Of a stretch of 64,000 nucleotides of DNA, positions 25,380 through 33,850 are shown piece after piece (positions within the stretch are counted from its first letter, which is position 1; each line of letters opens with the position of its first letter). The notes beneath the pieces are model-generated. The model worked only from the letters and a program-made list of their open reading frames with translations. It had not been told where the DNA came from and searched no databases. The DNA comes from Pontibacter lucknowensis. Lineage in GTDB: Bacteria; Bacteroidota; Bacteroidia; Cytophagales; Hymenobacteraceae. The position numbers were made by a program, and so were the translations under genes. Location of the stretch: assembly GCF_900156415.1 (NCBI RefSeq), contig NZ_FTNM01000001.1, positions 744,001 through 808,000 of the forward strand, read 5' to 3'.

Positions 25380-26774
25380 CTATTTAAAAGACACGACTGC
25401 CAGATCAGCCAGCTCCATCCTTGACTGCAGCAGGATACCATATTTCTTCTCCAATTCCTCCTTTGTCTGGCTGAAATCCCCTTTAGGAAGTTTAATGTCA
25501 TACTTACCTGACTCCAGAAGTTTTCTTTCAGAGATAAGTCCCACCTTAAAATTTGTTTCGATAGCGCTTACCAGTTCGCCTAAGGTGACGTTTTCGCATG
25601 TGATACCCTCATCGTTATATAACACTGTAGACTTCCCAATGTCTGCCACAGCATTGCTCGCCAGCAAGCTGCTGTCGGCAATGGACACATCCCAGGCATC
25701 CTGTTTCTGTGAACGGTAGGTCACATCAAATTTGTATAACTCCTGCAGTTGCGCTAGCACTACCTGTTTGTTGTGACTTATATCGGCAGCAGTATGGGTT
25801 TTATAGGTTAGGTTTATGGCTGTGTGCTGATGCTTTGTTTTGCCAAATTTTACTAAAGAGGACTTCTTATCCAGTAAATCCAGTACCACATCGTGCAGCT
25901 TATGATTCTCAAATACTACTGAATCTGTTCCTGTATACCTGAATGCAGTAGCGGGCTTGTCATACAGCATGCGTTCTTCCACCTGCAGGGTATAGTTTTC
26001 ATTCTGGATATGTAGTTTTTCTTTCATGGCACCCATCGTAGCCAGTGCCAACCCAAAGAACAGTGCATTATGAATGGCATGTAAATAAAAGCCCCAGAAA
26101 AAGCCATACTTTACCCGCATATACCCAAGCAGCATACCTGCCACAATCTGAGGAGCCACCAGTATTGGGATAAGCAGCACAACAGCCGATGTGTAGTCAA
26201 AATCGGTGTAGTTGATAATGTGCATAAGACCGAAAGCCAACGCTACGAGGTAGAAGAATACCCCGTATGCTTTGCCCCATACTTTCTCCCAGAAACGTGT
26301 GATTGTATCGGCGTTCAAGGCGTAAAACACTAATGCCATACCTAACATAACCCATGTACCGATAGCCCCTTCCAAAGGAAACAGATTGTAAGCCAGTACG
26401 CCTAATGCAATAGCTGCCGCTACCGCAAGCAGCGCCATATAACCGTTTTTAAACCTTAAGCCGTAGCGGAACACTAGTTCTTCAAGGAATGGCACCACCA
26501 GCACACCCATCAACAGAAAAGCCCATACAGGCATTGATCGCATCGATTCAATAATGGCATGGCTATTACCCGTGTACCACCCGAGCCATTCTACCATTTG
26601 AATAGGCCCCATCAGTGCAAACATCAGCACCATGTCGATGACAAGAATAATCAGCAGAATACGCCATTTATAGGCGTTACTATCAAGTTCAGCAGGCTGA
26701 TCTTTCGGATTCTTTAGGAAAGCCCAAATATCGGAGGCAGTTTGTTTCAGTTGATGCGTAAATGAATGGAGCAT
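25380..26774 (-). CDS. CPBP family intramembrane metalloprotease with extra C-terminal domain
   Basis: A 464-residue protein from the ATG at 26774. Residues 1-255 hold seven or so membrane helices and the CPBP motifs: EELVFRYGLR (EExxxR) near residue 105, LAFGLMHIINY, and HAIHNALFF near residue 243. These are the glutamate and histidine residues of the family's active site. A soluble region of about 200 residues follows (VFENHKLHDVVLDLLDKK up to MELADLAVVSFK), and it is not part of the standard domain. CPBP proteases cleave proteins in the membrane. The extra domain could be a substrate or regulatory part, but I have no match for it. Confidence 0.85.
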   Translation of the reverse strand: MLHSFTHQLKQTASDIWAFLKNPKDQPAELDSNAYKWRILLIILVIDMVLMFALMGPIQMVEWLGWYTGNSHAIIESMRSMPVWAFLLMGVLVVPFLEELVFRYGLRFKNGYMALLAVAAAIALGVLAYNLFPLEGAIGTWVMLGMALVFYALNADTITRFWEKVWGKAYGVFFYLVALAFGLMHIINYTDFDYTSAVVLLIPILVAPQIVAGMLLGYMRVKYGFFWGFYLHAIHNALFFGLALATMGAMKEKLHIQNENYTLQVEERMLYDKPATAFRYTGTDSVVFENHKLHDVVLDLLDKKSSLVKFGKTKHQHTAINLTYKTHTAADISHNKQVVLAQLQELYKFDVTYRSQKQDAWDVSIADSSLLASNAVADIGKSTVLYNDEGITCENVTLGELVSAIETNFKVGLISERKLLESGKYDIKLPKGDFSQTKEELEKKYGILLQSRMELADLAVVSFK

Positions 26775-26872
26775 AAAAAGTCTAAACAACAATAAATTGA
26801 TCACAATCTAAATATATAAAAATATACCTATATTTTATGACCCCATGAATTCTTGTGTCTTTTTTTATTCGG

Positions 26873-27667
26873 CTATACCTTAAGATAGTCCTCCATAATG
26901 GCAATGGTTTCGATAGGAGCGCTCAGGTTAGGACAATGGCCAGTGGCTTTCATTTGCACCAGCGTAGAGTTTCGGATGGCTTTATGCAAATAGGTCCCGA
27001 CCTCCGCCGGAGCAATAATATCCTCAGCACACTGCATGATTAAAGCATCGGTCTGTAGCTTGGGCAGGTCCGGGCGGTTGTCTGACAGAAAAGTGACCTG
27101 CGCAAAGTGCCGGGCGATATCGGGGTCGGTGTTGCAGAAGCTTTGGGCCAGTTCCTCCCCCAGCGAGGGCTTATCTGGATTACCCATGATCAAAGGGGCA
27201 AAGGTATCGGCCCAAAGCGGGTAGTCGTGCTCCATGTACGCCAGCATGGATAATACATCGGCCCGGTCAAATCCACCGACATAGTTTTCGTCGTTGATGT
27301 AGCAGGGCGAAGGCCCGATCAGAATCAGCTTGCTAAACAGAGCTGGGGCTCTGATGGCGCTGAGCACTCCCATCATGGCACTCACCGAATGCCCCACAAA
27401 GATCACATCTTCTAGTTCCAGTGCATCGCACATTTCCAGTATGTCGGCTGCATAGCCGTTGAGGGAATCATACTTGCCAGTGTCATACGCAGAAAGGTCA
27501 GAATTACCCGCTCCTACATGATCAAACAGCACGATCTTATAATGCTGCTGGAAGGCAGGTGTAACAAAGCGCCACATGTTCTGGTCACAGCCAAAGCCAT
27601 GTCCGAACATAAGCGGTTGATCTCCTTTCCCAAAGGTATGTATGTTATTTCGTTTGACCACATCCAT
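26873..27667 (-). CDS. rsbQ: RsbQ-like alpha/beta hydrolase
   Basis: 264 residues from the ATG at 27667, which has a good GGAGG ribosome-binding site five bases upstream. The sequence is close to RsbQ: GHGFGCDQNMWRFVTPAF, DHVGAGNSDLSAYD, GHSVSAMMG (nucleophile serine), GPSPCYINDENY, and the acid and histidine in CAEDIIAP and ATGHCPNLS. In Bacillus RsbQ works with the PAS-phosphatase RsbP to signal energy stress. No RsbP gene is visible here. The plant receptor KAI2/D14 family shares this fold. It has the lower GC of this block. Confidence 0.9.
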   Translation of the reverse strand: MDVVKRNNIHTFGKGDQPLMFGHGFGCDQNMWRFVTPAFQQHYKIVLFDHVGAGNSDLSAYDTGKYDSLNGYAADILEMCDALELEDVIFVGHSVSAMMGVLSAIRAPALFSKLILIGPSPCYINDENYVGGFDRADVLSMLAYMEHDYPLWADTFAPLIMGNPDKPSLGEELAQSFCNTDPDIARHFAQVTFLSDNRPDLPKLQTDALIMQCAEDIIAPAEVGTYLHKAIRNSTLVQMKATGHCPNLSAPIETIAIMEDYLKV

Positions 27668-27864
27668 TGTATCCTCCAATAAGTGCTCCTCTCATCCCCC
27701 CTTCAGGTACAATCAATATATACTGCCTCAGACAACAATCACTAATATGCTTATACGAAGTATTAATAAGATTAATTTAACGAGATGTATTTGGTTACTG
27801 TGGAAAGAAGATAACTATTGATTTAGCCAGAAAGAACTCGGTTCTTTAAATCGCAGTGTGGCCT

Positions 27865-28614
27865 CTACCTTACTCGCTCCAGCACACAATAAATGTTGTA
27901 AGTAAAATACTCCCGCATGAATGGGAAATGGGAAATAACTTTAAACAATTTCATAGAGAGCTTATCACTGACATTGGTTCTAAAATCAGTCACCATCATG
28001 CCTTCCACACTGTTGAACATACTGATATACTCTTTAAGAGAATAGCCGTTTAGGCCTAGATCATAAATACTTTTCACCTTCTCCTTTCGGTACTTATTTA
28101 ATCTATCTATATAATGCTGCTCCCCAAATATAACGTGGGTCCAAGGCAGTTTGTGCTGCAGCCTACGGTGGTCACCCCAGGGCGAATTGTAAAGAGGACC
28201 AAATCCGGTTACAATCTTACCCCCTACTTTCAGCTTATCCCGCATATCCTCCAGTAATACATCCAAGCTCAGGATATGCTCAAATGAAGCTTTGGATATG
28301 ATCAGGTCAAACCCCTCATCTGGCAAATCTCTTAGATTGCAGCAAACAAAACTGATACGGTCAGCTACCTCAGGGTATTCACTCCGTACTATTTCACGGG
28401 CATCCTCTATCCGATTGGGCTCTATATCAACACCTATCACTTGGCTGGCTCCCCGCTGCGCCATGTCTACTGTCAGTGCCCCATACCCACATCCCAGGTC
28501 AATCACCCTCTTTCCTTCATAGTTTATATCCGGAAATCGCTCTAAAAAAATAGGATTCTTAGAGTTCTTCTCAATTAAGAAGTGCTTCATCTTTTTTAAG
28601 GTTTGCGTTGTCAT
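27865..28614 (-). CDS. class I SAM-dependent methyltransferase
   Basis: A 249-residue protein with the SAM-binding Gly-rich motif VIDLGCGYGALTVDMAQRG (about residue 35), the acidic residue at GVDIEPNRIE, and the post-motif CCNLRDLPDEGFDLIISKASFEH. The rest fits a small-molecule or lipid methyltransferase, but the substrate is not predictable. A tandem repeat lies 41-82 bases upstream and could be an operator. The gene stands in an AT-rich block without the window's iterated motif, suggesting transfer. Confidence 0.88.
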   Translation of the reverse strand: MTTQTLKKMKHFLIEKNSKNPIFLERFPDINYEGKRVIDLGCGYGALTVDMAQRGASQVIGVDIEPNRIEDAREIVRSEYPEVADRISFVCCNLRDLPDEGFDLIISKASFEHILSLDVLLEDMRDKLKVGGKIVTGFGPLYNSPWGDHRRLQHKLPWTHVIFGEQHYIDRLNKYRKEKVKSIYDLGLNGYSLKEYISMFNSVEGMMVTDFRTNVSDKLSMKLFKVISHFPFMREYFTYNIYCVLERVR

Positions 28615-28654
28615 GATGCTATTATTTAGGTTAGTAATTGATATGCATCCTATT

Positions 28655-28696
28655 GGAATAAATTCATTGTGATGCTCGGAATGAATCCATTATGAT
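28655..28696 (-). promoter_or_regulatory. tandem repeat upstream of the methyltransferase gene
   Basis: Two 19-base copies (GGAATAAATTCATTGTGAT at 28655-28673 and GGAATGAATCCATTATGAT at 28678-28696) differ at three positions and repeat every 23 bases. They start 41 bases upstream of the start codon, the spot for a regulator site. No similar pair was seen elsewhere. Confidence 0.5.
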
Positions 28697-29026
28697 ATAA
28701 AGTCACATAAAGCTGACTCTGTCAAGCTCCAAGGAAACTTGGTTAGTTCGCATAAACAGTCTAATCCTCTAAGAATCAAAAAAACCAAACTTATTTAGCA
28801 GATTAAGCAGCTTGCCATAAATTTCTAATTTTTAAACTATATCAATATAAATTTTAATAATTATAATTATATAATATAAATCAATTACGATATGAACAAT
28901 TATATGTTTTTAAAATACAAATAATTGCAAAACTTATAAACTCCAATTGTGTGATGGATACTAGTATTTTACAAAAATAAAAAAGGAGGTGGCATGAACT
29001 CTTGTGTAGAGAAGGATGATTCGATA
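28697..29026. other. AT-rich gene-free stretch
   Basis: About 330 bases with very low GC and many A/T runs. I find no conserved gene, RNA, or clear terminator here. A 14-residue ORF with a good ribosome-binding site (ATG at 28994) is the only coding-like trace. Confidence 0.5.
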
Positions 29027-29512
29027 CTAGATATGTGAGAGGGGAGCTGTCAGGTCCTTGATTTCTGTTTGCAATTCCTGCGCGAGAGGTTGGATTCTTA
29101 GCATCACTGTTTCTTTGTTGCTGTCGCACGATAGTGGAATTTTAGTACCATCCTCCAGCCATAAATAGCTGTCAAACGAAGTGGATACGGTAGGTCGCCA
29201 GGAGCGGTGTGAACCAGAAGAAGTGGATCTGTTCTTCTTTAGAAAAATACATTTAGAGCCAGGATACGGCTCTCTGGTGCCAACGGTGCGCCCTAGTATA
29301 TTCACCCCCAGGCAATAAGTACCTTGGCATAGATCGAGTTCGAGGCACTTGTACTGGATCAGTGGAAAAATGCCAAACAGGATCATAAGGACACCAACTA
29401 ATGGATAGAGCGTAAACAGCCAGATGCCACCAGCGACAATAATTACGGCGTATAGTTTCGTCGAGAAGCCGATCGGGTCAGTCAGTCTATAGCGGAGCAG
29501 CGGTGTTTCCAT
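29027..29512 (-). CDS. hypothetical membrane protein, paralogue of the gene at 10829-11314
   Basis: 161 residues with two N-terminal hydrophobic segments and a soluble C-terminal part. It shares with the other copy FLKKN followed by Ser/Arg, DSYLWLEDGTKIPLSC (the other has YDGYIKLSDNVKLHLL), and the ending IQPLAQELQTEIKDLT. The match spans equal lengths but is low, so the two are old paralogues or separately acquired homologues. The function is unknown. Confidence 0.65.
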   Translation of the reverse strand: METPLLRYRLTDPIGFSTKLYAVIIVAGGIWLFTLYPLVGVLMILFGIFPLIQYKCLELDLCQGTYCLGVNILGRTVGTREPYPGSKCIFLKKNRSTSSGSHRSWRPTVSTSFDSYLWLEDGTKIPLSCDSNKETVMLRIQPLAQELQTEIKDLTAPLSHI

Positions 29513-29615
29513 AGTGTGTATACAATATATAAAGTTTTTAACAGCAAATTAGGCAACACAATAGAAAGGAGCCTCAATTTTCAACATCATTCATCAGTAT
29601 TTATATTTACCATGT

Positions 29616-30143
29616 ATGGCGTATGCTAACTCTCTCCCACCCATAGTCCTCCAGATATGCAGAGGGTTTAATGTCTGTTGCTTATTTATCACCGCATTAT
29701 TCTGCCTGGATGTCCTCCTACTCCCTCGCATTGTCCATCAGGAAAGAATTTTAGAAATTGAGGAAACTTATGCAACGTTTCGCAACATACATTACAATCG
29801 CGTTACAAAACCTCTAGAAAACGTTGTCTTAATCACGGATAATTTTAGAATTCCTTTCAGAGCAACTGCCTTCATGCATCTTGAGCAGGCTGACTCGGTT
29901 CAAATAACAAGTTCTCCTCTTTTGAAAATAATAGAGAGAGGAACCATAAAGGTGCCCTCACTTGAAAAACCTTTGACACAAGAGGCTGGAATGTTTGGAA
30001 CACTTATGTTCATACCCATCACATTTGCATTAATCTCCTTGCTTGGTGTAATCATGTGGAACAACAAGGAGCAACTGCTGAATGCGACCGTTATGAATGT
30101 CATCATGCTTTTGATCGTGCTCGTAATGCTAAACTACTTTTAA
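29616..30143 (+). CDS. hypothetical membrane protein
   Basis: A 175-residue protein with one N-terminal helix (about 15-35), a soluble middle (about 45-120) and two C-terminal helices (about 125-175). Its start ATG follows an AT-rich spacer. It lies divergent from the 161-residue paralogue. The small membrane protein after the other paralogue (10384-10824) has a similar layout, but I see no convincing sequence match. The function is unknown. Confidence 0.6.
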   Translation: MAYANSLPPIVLQICRGFNVCCLFITALFCLDVLLLPRIVHQERILEIEETYATFRNIHYNRVTKPLENVVLITDNFRIPFRATAFMHLEQADSVQITSSPLLKIIERGTIKVPSLEKPLTQEAGMFGTLMFIPITFALISLLGVIMWNNKEQLLNATVMNVIMLLIVLVMLNYF

Positions 30144-30211
30144 CCAGAAGAATTCCGGATTCAACAATTGAGCTTAGCTAAAACCCCTCCCCCAAAAAAC
30201 CATAACTTCCG

Positions 30212-30219
30212 TATCTTTG
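30212..30219 (+). promoter_or_regulatory. -7 promoter element of mfd
   Basis: TATCTTTG matches TAnnTTTG exactly. A start site near 30226 would give a leader of about 70 bases that holds the hairpin at 30233-30267. Confidence 0.45.
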
Positions 30220-30232
30220 TAAACTACAACCA

Positions 30233-30267
30233 GCAGAACACGACTATCGAAAAGTCCTGTGTTCTGC
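30233..30267 (+). promoter_or_regulatory. hairpin in the mfd leader
   Basis: GCAGAACAC (30233-30241) pairs with GTGTTCTGC (30259-30267), and an inner GACT/AGTC pair extends it with a two-base bulge. A T-rich stretch follows, so it could act as an attenuator, or it may be the terminator of the gene upstream. Confidence 0.45.
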
Positions 30268-30296
30268 CTTTGCTGTTTTGTGACTTTTAGAACTGA

Positions 30297-33200
30297 ATGA
30301 AAGTAACTGATTTTTTAGAGCTGTACCGACTCGACGGGATGGTGCAGACCATTGCCGAGCGACTAAAAGCCGACAAACCCTACCGCCTGCAACTCAAAGG
30401 TATGGCGGGAAGTTTGGATGCCGTAATGGCCTCGGCCGTGTATACCTTGCACCCGCAGCATCAACTCTTCGTGTTGCATGACAAGGAGGAGGCGGCCTAT
30501 TTCTATACCGACCTCAAAAACCTGCTCGGCGACGAGAAGGAGGTCATGCTGTTTCCGACATCTTACAAGCGCCCTTACAGCTTCGACGACACCGAGAACG
30601 CCAACATCCTGATGCGGGCTGAGGTGCTCAACCGCCTTAACACCAAGTCTGACAAGGGCGAGCTGATCGTGACCTACCCGGAGGCGCTCACCGAAAAGGT
30701 GATCAACAAAAAATCGCTGGTGGAGAACACGCTGGGGGCCAAGGTGGGTGAAAAACTGGATGTGAATTTCCTGAGCGAGATGCTGGCCGAGTATGGCTTT
30801 GAGCGGACCGAGTTTGTGTACGAGGCCGGTCAGTATGCCGTGCGCGGTGGTATTGTGGATGTTTTCTCGTACGCAAACGACCTGCCCTACCGCATCGAGC
30901 TTTTCGGTGACGAGATTGAGAGTATCCGCTCCTTCGATCCCGACACGCAGCTGTCGGTAGAGACGAAGAAAAGTATCTCGATCATACCGAACGTGCAGAC
31001 CAAACTGCTGCAGGAAACACGCGAGGCTTTCCTCGACTTCTTGCCCAAGAACACAGCCATCTGGTTCAAGGATGTGCGCCAGACGCTGGATGTGATTGAC
31101 GAGTATTTCGACAAGGCGTCACATGCTTTTGACAAGCTGATGGAAGGTAGCGGCGGCACCCAGATCGTGTCAGACCCGGAGCAGCTGTTCCAGACGCAGA
31201 AGCAGTTCAAGAAGCTACTCGAGAAGTTCAGCATCGTGGAGTTTGGCAAGCGCTTCAACTACAAAGACACCGAGGTAATGCAGCTACAATCCAAGCCGCA
31301 ACCCTCATTCAACAAAGATTTCAACCGACTGGTAAAAGACCTGCACGAGCAGCAGAGCAAAGGCTTTGTGAACATCATCGCCACCGAGTCACCGCGCCAG
31401 ATCAACCGCCTCACGACCATCTTCGACGAGCTCGACCACGACATGCGTTTCCAGCATTTGGCGGTTTCGTTGCGGGAGGGCTTCATCGACGAGCAGCTCA
31501 AGATCACCTGCTATACCGATCACCAGCTCTTCGACCGCTTCTACCAGCACAAAGCCAAAGAAGGCCGCTCCAAAACCAAAGCCATGACTTTGAAGGAGCT
31601 GCGCACCCTGCAGCCGGGCGACTACATTACCCACATGGATTACGGCGTAGGACGCTTTGCGGGGCTGGAGAAAGTGGAAGTTGGCGGCCGTCTGCAGGAG
31701 GCCATCCGACTGGTGTACCGCGACGACGATTTGCTGTACGTGTCCATTCACTCGCTGCACAAGATCAGCAAGTATAGCGGCAAAGAGGGCGGTCCGCCGA
31801 CCATGAGCAAACTAGGCTCGCCGGAGTGGGAGAACAAGAAGAAGAAAGTAAAGAGCAAGGTAAAGGACATTGCCGCCGAGCTCATTCAGCTATACGCCAA
31901 GCGCAAAGCCGCGCCTGGCTACGCCTATACCCGCGACGGCTTTTTGCAGGCCGAGCTGGAGTCGTCGTTCATTTACGAAGACACCCCGGATCAGGGCAAA
32001 GCTACCGAAGATGTGAAAGCCGACATGGAGCAGCCCCACCCGATGGACCGTCTCGTGTGCGGCGACGTAGGTTTTGGCAAAACGGAGGTGGCCATACGTG
32101 CCGCCTTCAAAGCAGCCTGCGACGGAAAGCAGGTGGCGGTACTCGTACCGACCACTGTACTGGCCATGCAGCATTTCAAGACCTTCCGCGACCGACTCGA
32201 GCAGTTCCCGGTCACAGTGGATTATATCAACCGCTTCAAAACAGCCAAGGACATAAAGAACACCCTGCAGCGTGTGGCCGATGGCAAAGTGGATATTTTA
32301 ATAGGTACGCACCGCATTGCCAGCAAAGATGTCAAGTTCAAAGACCTTGGCTTGCTAGTGATTGATGAGGAGCAGAAGTTTGGAGTGAAGACCAAGGAGA
32401 AACTGAAAGAGATGCGCGTAAACGTGGATACGCTCACGCTCACAGCCACGCCTATACCTAGAACATTACACTTCTCGCTGATGGGTGCCCGCGATCTGAG
32501 CGTGATTGCCACGCCTCCGCCAAACCGCCAGCCTGTAAAAACCGAACTGCATGTGTTCGACGAGATTCTGATTCGTGATGCGGTGGCTGCGGAGCTGAAA
32601 CGCGGTGGCCAGGTATTCTTTGTGCACAACCGCGTGAAGGACATCGAGGAAATCGCCAACATGATCCTCAAGCTGGTTCCGGACGCCCGCATCACCTATG
32701 CCCATGGCCAGATGGACGGTGAGACGCTGGAAAAGCGCATGATGAAGTTTGTGGAAGGCGAGTACGATGTGCTTGTGTCGACCAACATCATCGAGTCGGG
32801 TCTGGACATTCCGAACGCCAACACTATCATCATCAACCGGGCGCATATGTTCGGCCTGTCAGACCTGCACCAGATGCGGGGCCGTGTCGGTCGCTCCAAC
32901 AAGAAAGCCTATTGCTACCTGCTCACGCCGCCTGTGGCTGGTCTGCCGACCGATGCCCGCAAGCGCCTGAGCGTACTCGAGGAGTTCTCTGATCTCGGCG
33001 AGGGCTTCAAGATCGCCATGCGCGACCTCGATATACGCGGTGCAGGCAACCTGCTGGGCGGCGAGCAAAGCGGCTTCATCAATGACCTCGGTTTTGAGAT
33101 GTACCACCAGGTGCTCGACGACGCCATCAAAGAACTGAAGGAGACCGAGTTCCGTGACCTGTTCCTGAAAGACAACTTGGCCGAGTTTGTGGAGCCTGTA

Positions 33201-33668
33201 CGTGACTGCAACATCGAAACCGACATGGAGGTGCTTATACCTGACTGGTATGTAGGCAACATCTCGGAGCGCCTTAACCTCTACAGCAAACTCGATAGCA
33301 CCAAAGACCTGCAGGAGTTGGAAAAGTTACAGGCCAGTATCATCGACCGCTTCGGGCCGCTACCGGAAGAGGTGCAGAAGCTGGTGGAGATCGTAAAGCT
33401 GCGCTGGCAGGCCCAGCAGCTGGGTTTCGAGAAACTCACCATCAAGAAAGAGGTAATGAAAGGCTACCTGCCGAGCGAAAACAACGATGCTTACTTCCAA
33501 TCCGAGACCTTTGGCAACATCCTCAAATACGTGCAGCAGCATTCACGTCGCTCCCGATTAAAAGAGGCCAAAGACAAACTCATTGTAATTGTGGAGGACA
33601 TCCAGAGCATCGCTGATGCCCGGGAAGTTTTTGACAGCCTTGACGTAAAAGCTACTGTGAGGGGGTAG
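30297..33668 (+). CDS. mfd: transcription-repair coupling factor
   Basis: 1123 residues, the full usual length of Mfd. An N-terminal UvrB-like module (about 1-400) is followed by the CarD-like RNA polymerase interaction domain (LQPGDYITHMDYGVGRF, about 440), the RecG-like motor (Walker A GDVGFGKTEVAIRAA, DEEQ box VIDEEQKFGV, RGRVGRSNKKAYCYLL) and the C-terminal TRCF domain. It removes RNA polymerase stalled at lesions and recruits UvrA. It is a housekeeping gene, transcribed alone. Confidence 0.97.
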   Translation: MKVTDFLELYRLDGMVQTIAERLKADKPYRLQLKGMAGSLDAVMASAVYTLHPQHQLFVLHDKEEAAYFYTDLKNLLGDEKEVMLFPTSYKRPYSFDDTENANILMRAEVLNRLNTKSDKGELIVTYPEALTEKVINKKSLVENTLGAKVGEKLDVNFLSEMLAEYGFERTEFVYEAGQYAVRGGIVDVFSYANDLPYRIELFGDEIESIRSFDPDTQLSVETKKSISIIPNVQTKLLQETREAFLDFLPKNTAIWFKDVRQTLDVIDEYFDKASHAFDKLMEGSGGTQIVSDPEQLFQTQKQFKKLLEKFSIVEFGKRFNYKDTEVMQLQSKPQPSFNKDFNRLVKDLHEQQSKGFVNIIATESPRQINRLTTIFDELDHDMRFQHLAVSLREGFIDEQLKITCYTDHQLFDRFYQHKAKEGRSKTKAMTLKELRTLQPGDYITHMDYGVGRFAGLEKVEVGGRLQEAIRLVYRDDDLLYVSIHSLHKISKYSGKEGGPPTMSKLGSPEWENKKKKVKSKVKDIAAELIQLYAKRKAAPGYAYTRDGFLQAELESSFIYEDTPDQGKATEDVKADMEQPHPMDRLVCGDVGFGKTEVAIRAAFKAACDGKQVAVLVPTTVLAMQHFKTFRDRLEQFPVTVDYINRFKTAKDIKNTLQRVADGKVDILIGTHRIASKDVKFKDLGLLVIDEEQKFGVKTKEKLKEMRVNVDTLTLTATPIPRTLHFSLMGARDLSVIATPPPNRQPVKTELHVFDEILIRDAVAAELKRGGQVFFVHNRVKDIEEIANMILKLVPDARITYAHGQMDGETLEKRMMKFVEGEYDVLVSTNIIESGLDIPNANTIIINRAHMFGLSDLHQMRGRVGRSNKKAYCYLLTPPVAGLPTDARKRLSVLEEFSDLGEGFKIAMRDLDIRGAGNLLGGEQSGFINDLGFEMYHQVLDDAIKELKETEFRDLFLKDNLAEFVEPVRDCNIETDMEVLIPDWYVGNISERLNLYSKLDSTKDLQELEKLQASIIDRFGPLPEEVQKLVEIVKLRWQAQQLGFEKLTIKKEVMKGYLPSENNDAYFQSETFGNILKYVQQHSRRSRLKEAKDKLIVIVEDIQSIADAREVFDSLDVKATVRG

Positions 33669-33850
33669 ACTTCAGAATGATATTCCCATAATGCTTCATC
33701 AGCTGCACAAGGCATCACAAATAACATGGCTCTGTGCGGCTGACCTATTTTTTTGGGAAGTAAAACGATTTAGGTAATTCTTAGACTAAATTTTGCTATT
33801 TTAGTAACTCCTATGCTACGAAAACCAAACTTAAGTCTAAATTAGTACCT

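Noticed and set aside
26844..29007. A near-identical 15-base pair, CATGAATTCTTGTGT (26844) and CATGAACTCTTGTGT (28993), flanking the RsbQ/methyltransferase block
   Set aside because: With one mismatch allowed, dozens of such pairs are expected by chance in 64 kb, and the flanks do not extend the match. No integrase is present, so I do not call these attachment sites.
28994..29038. A 14-residue ORF (MNSCVEKDDSILDM) with a good GGAGG ribosome-binding site
   Set aside because: It is too short to support, lies in an AT-rich gap, overlaps the end of an opposite-strand gene, and has no known family.
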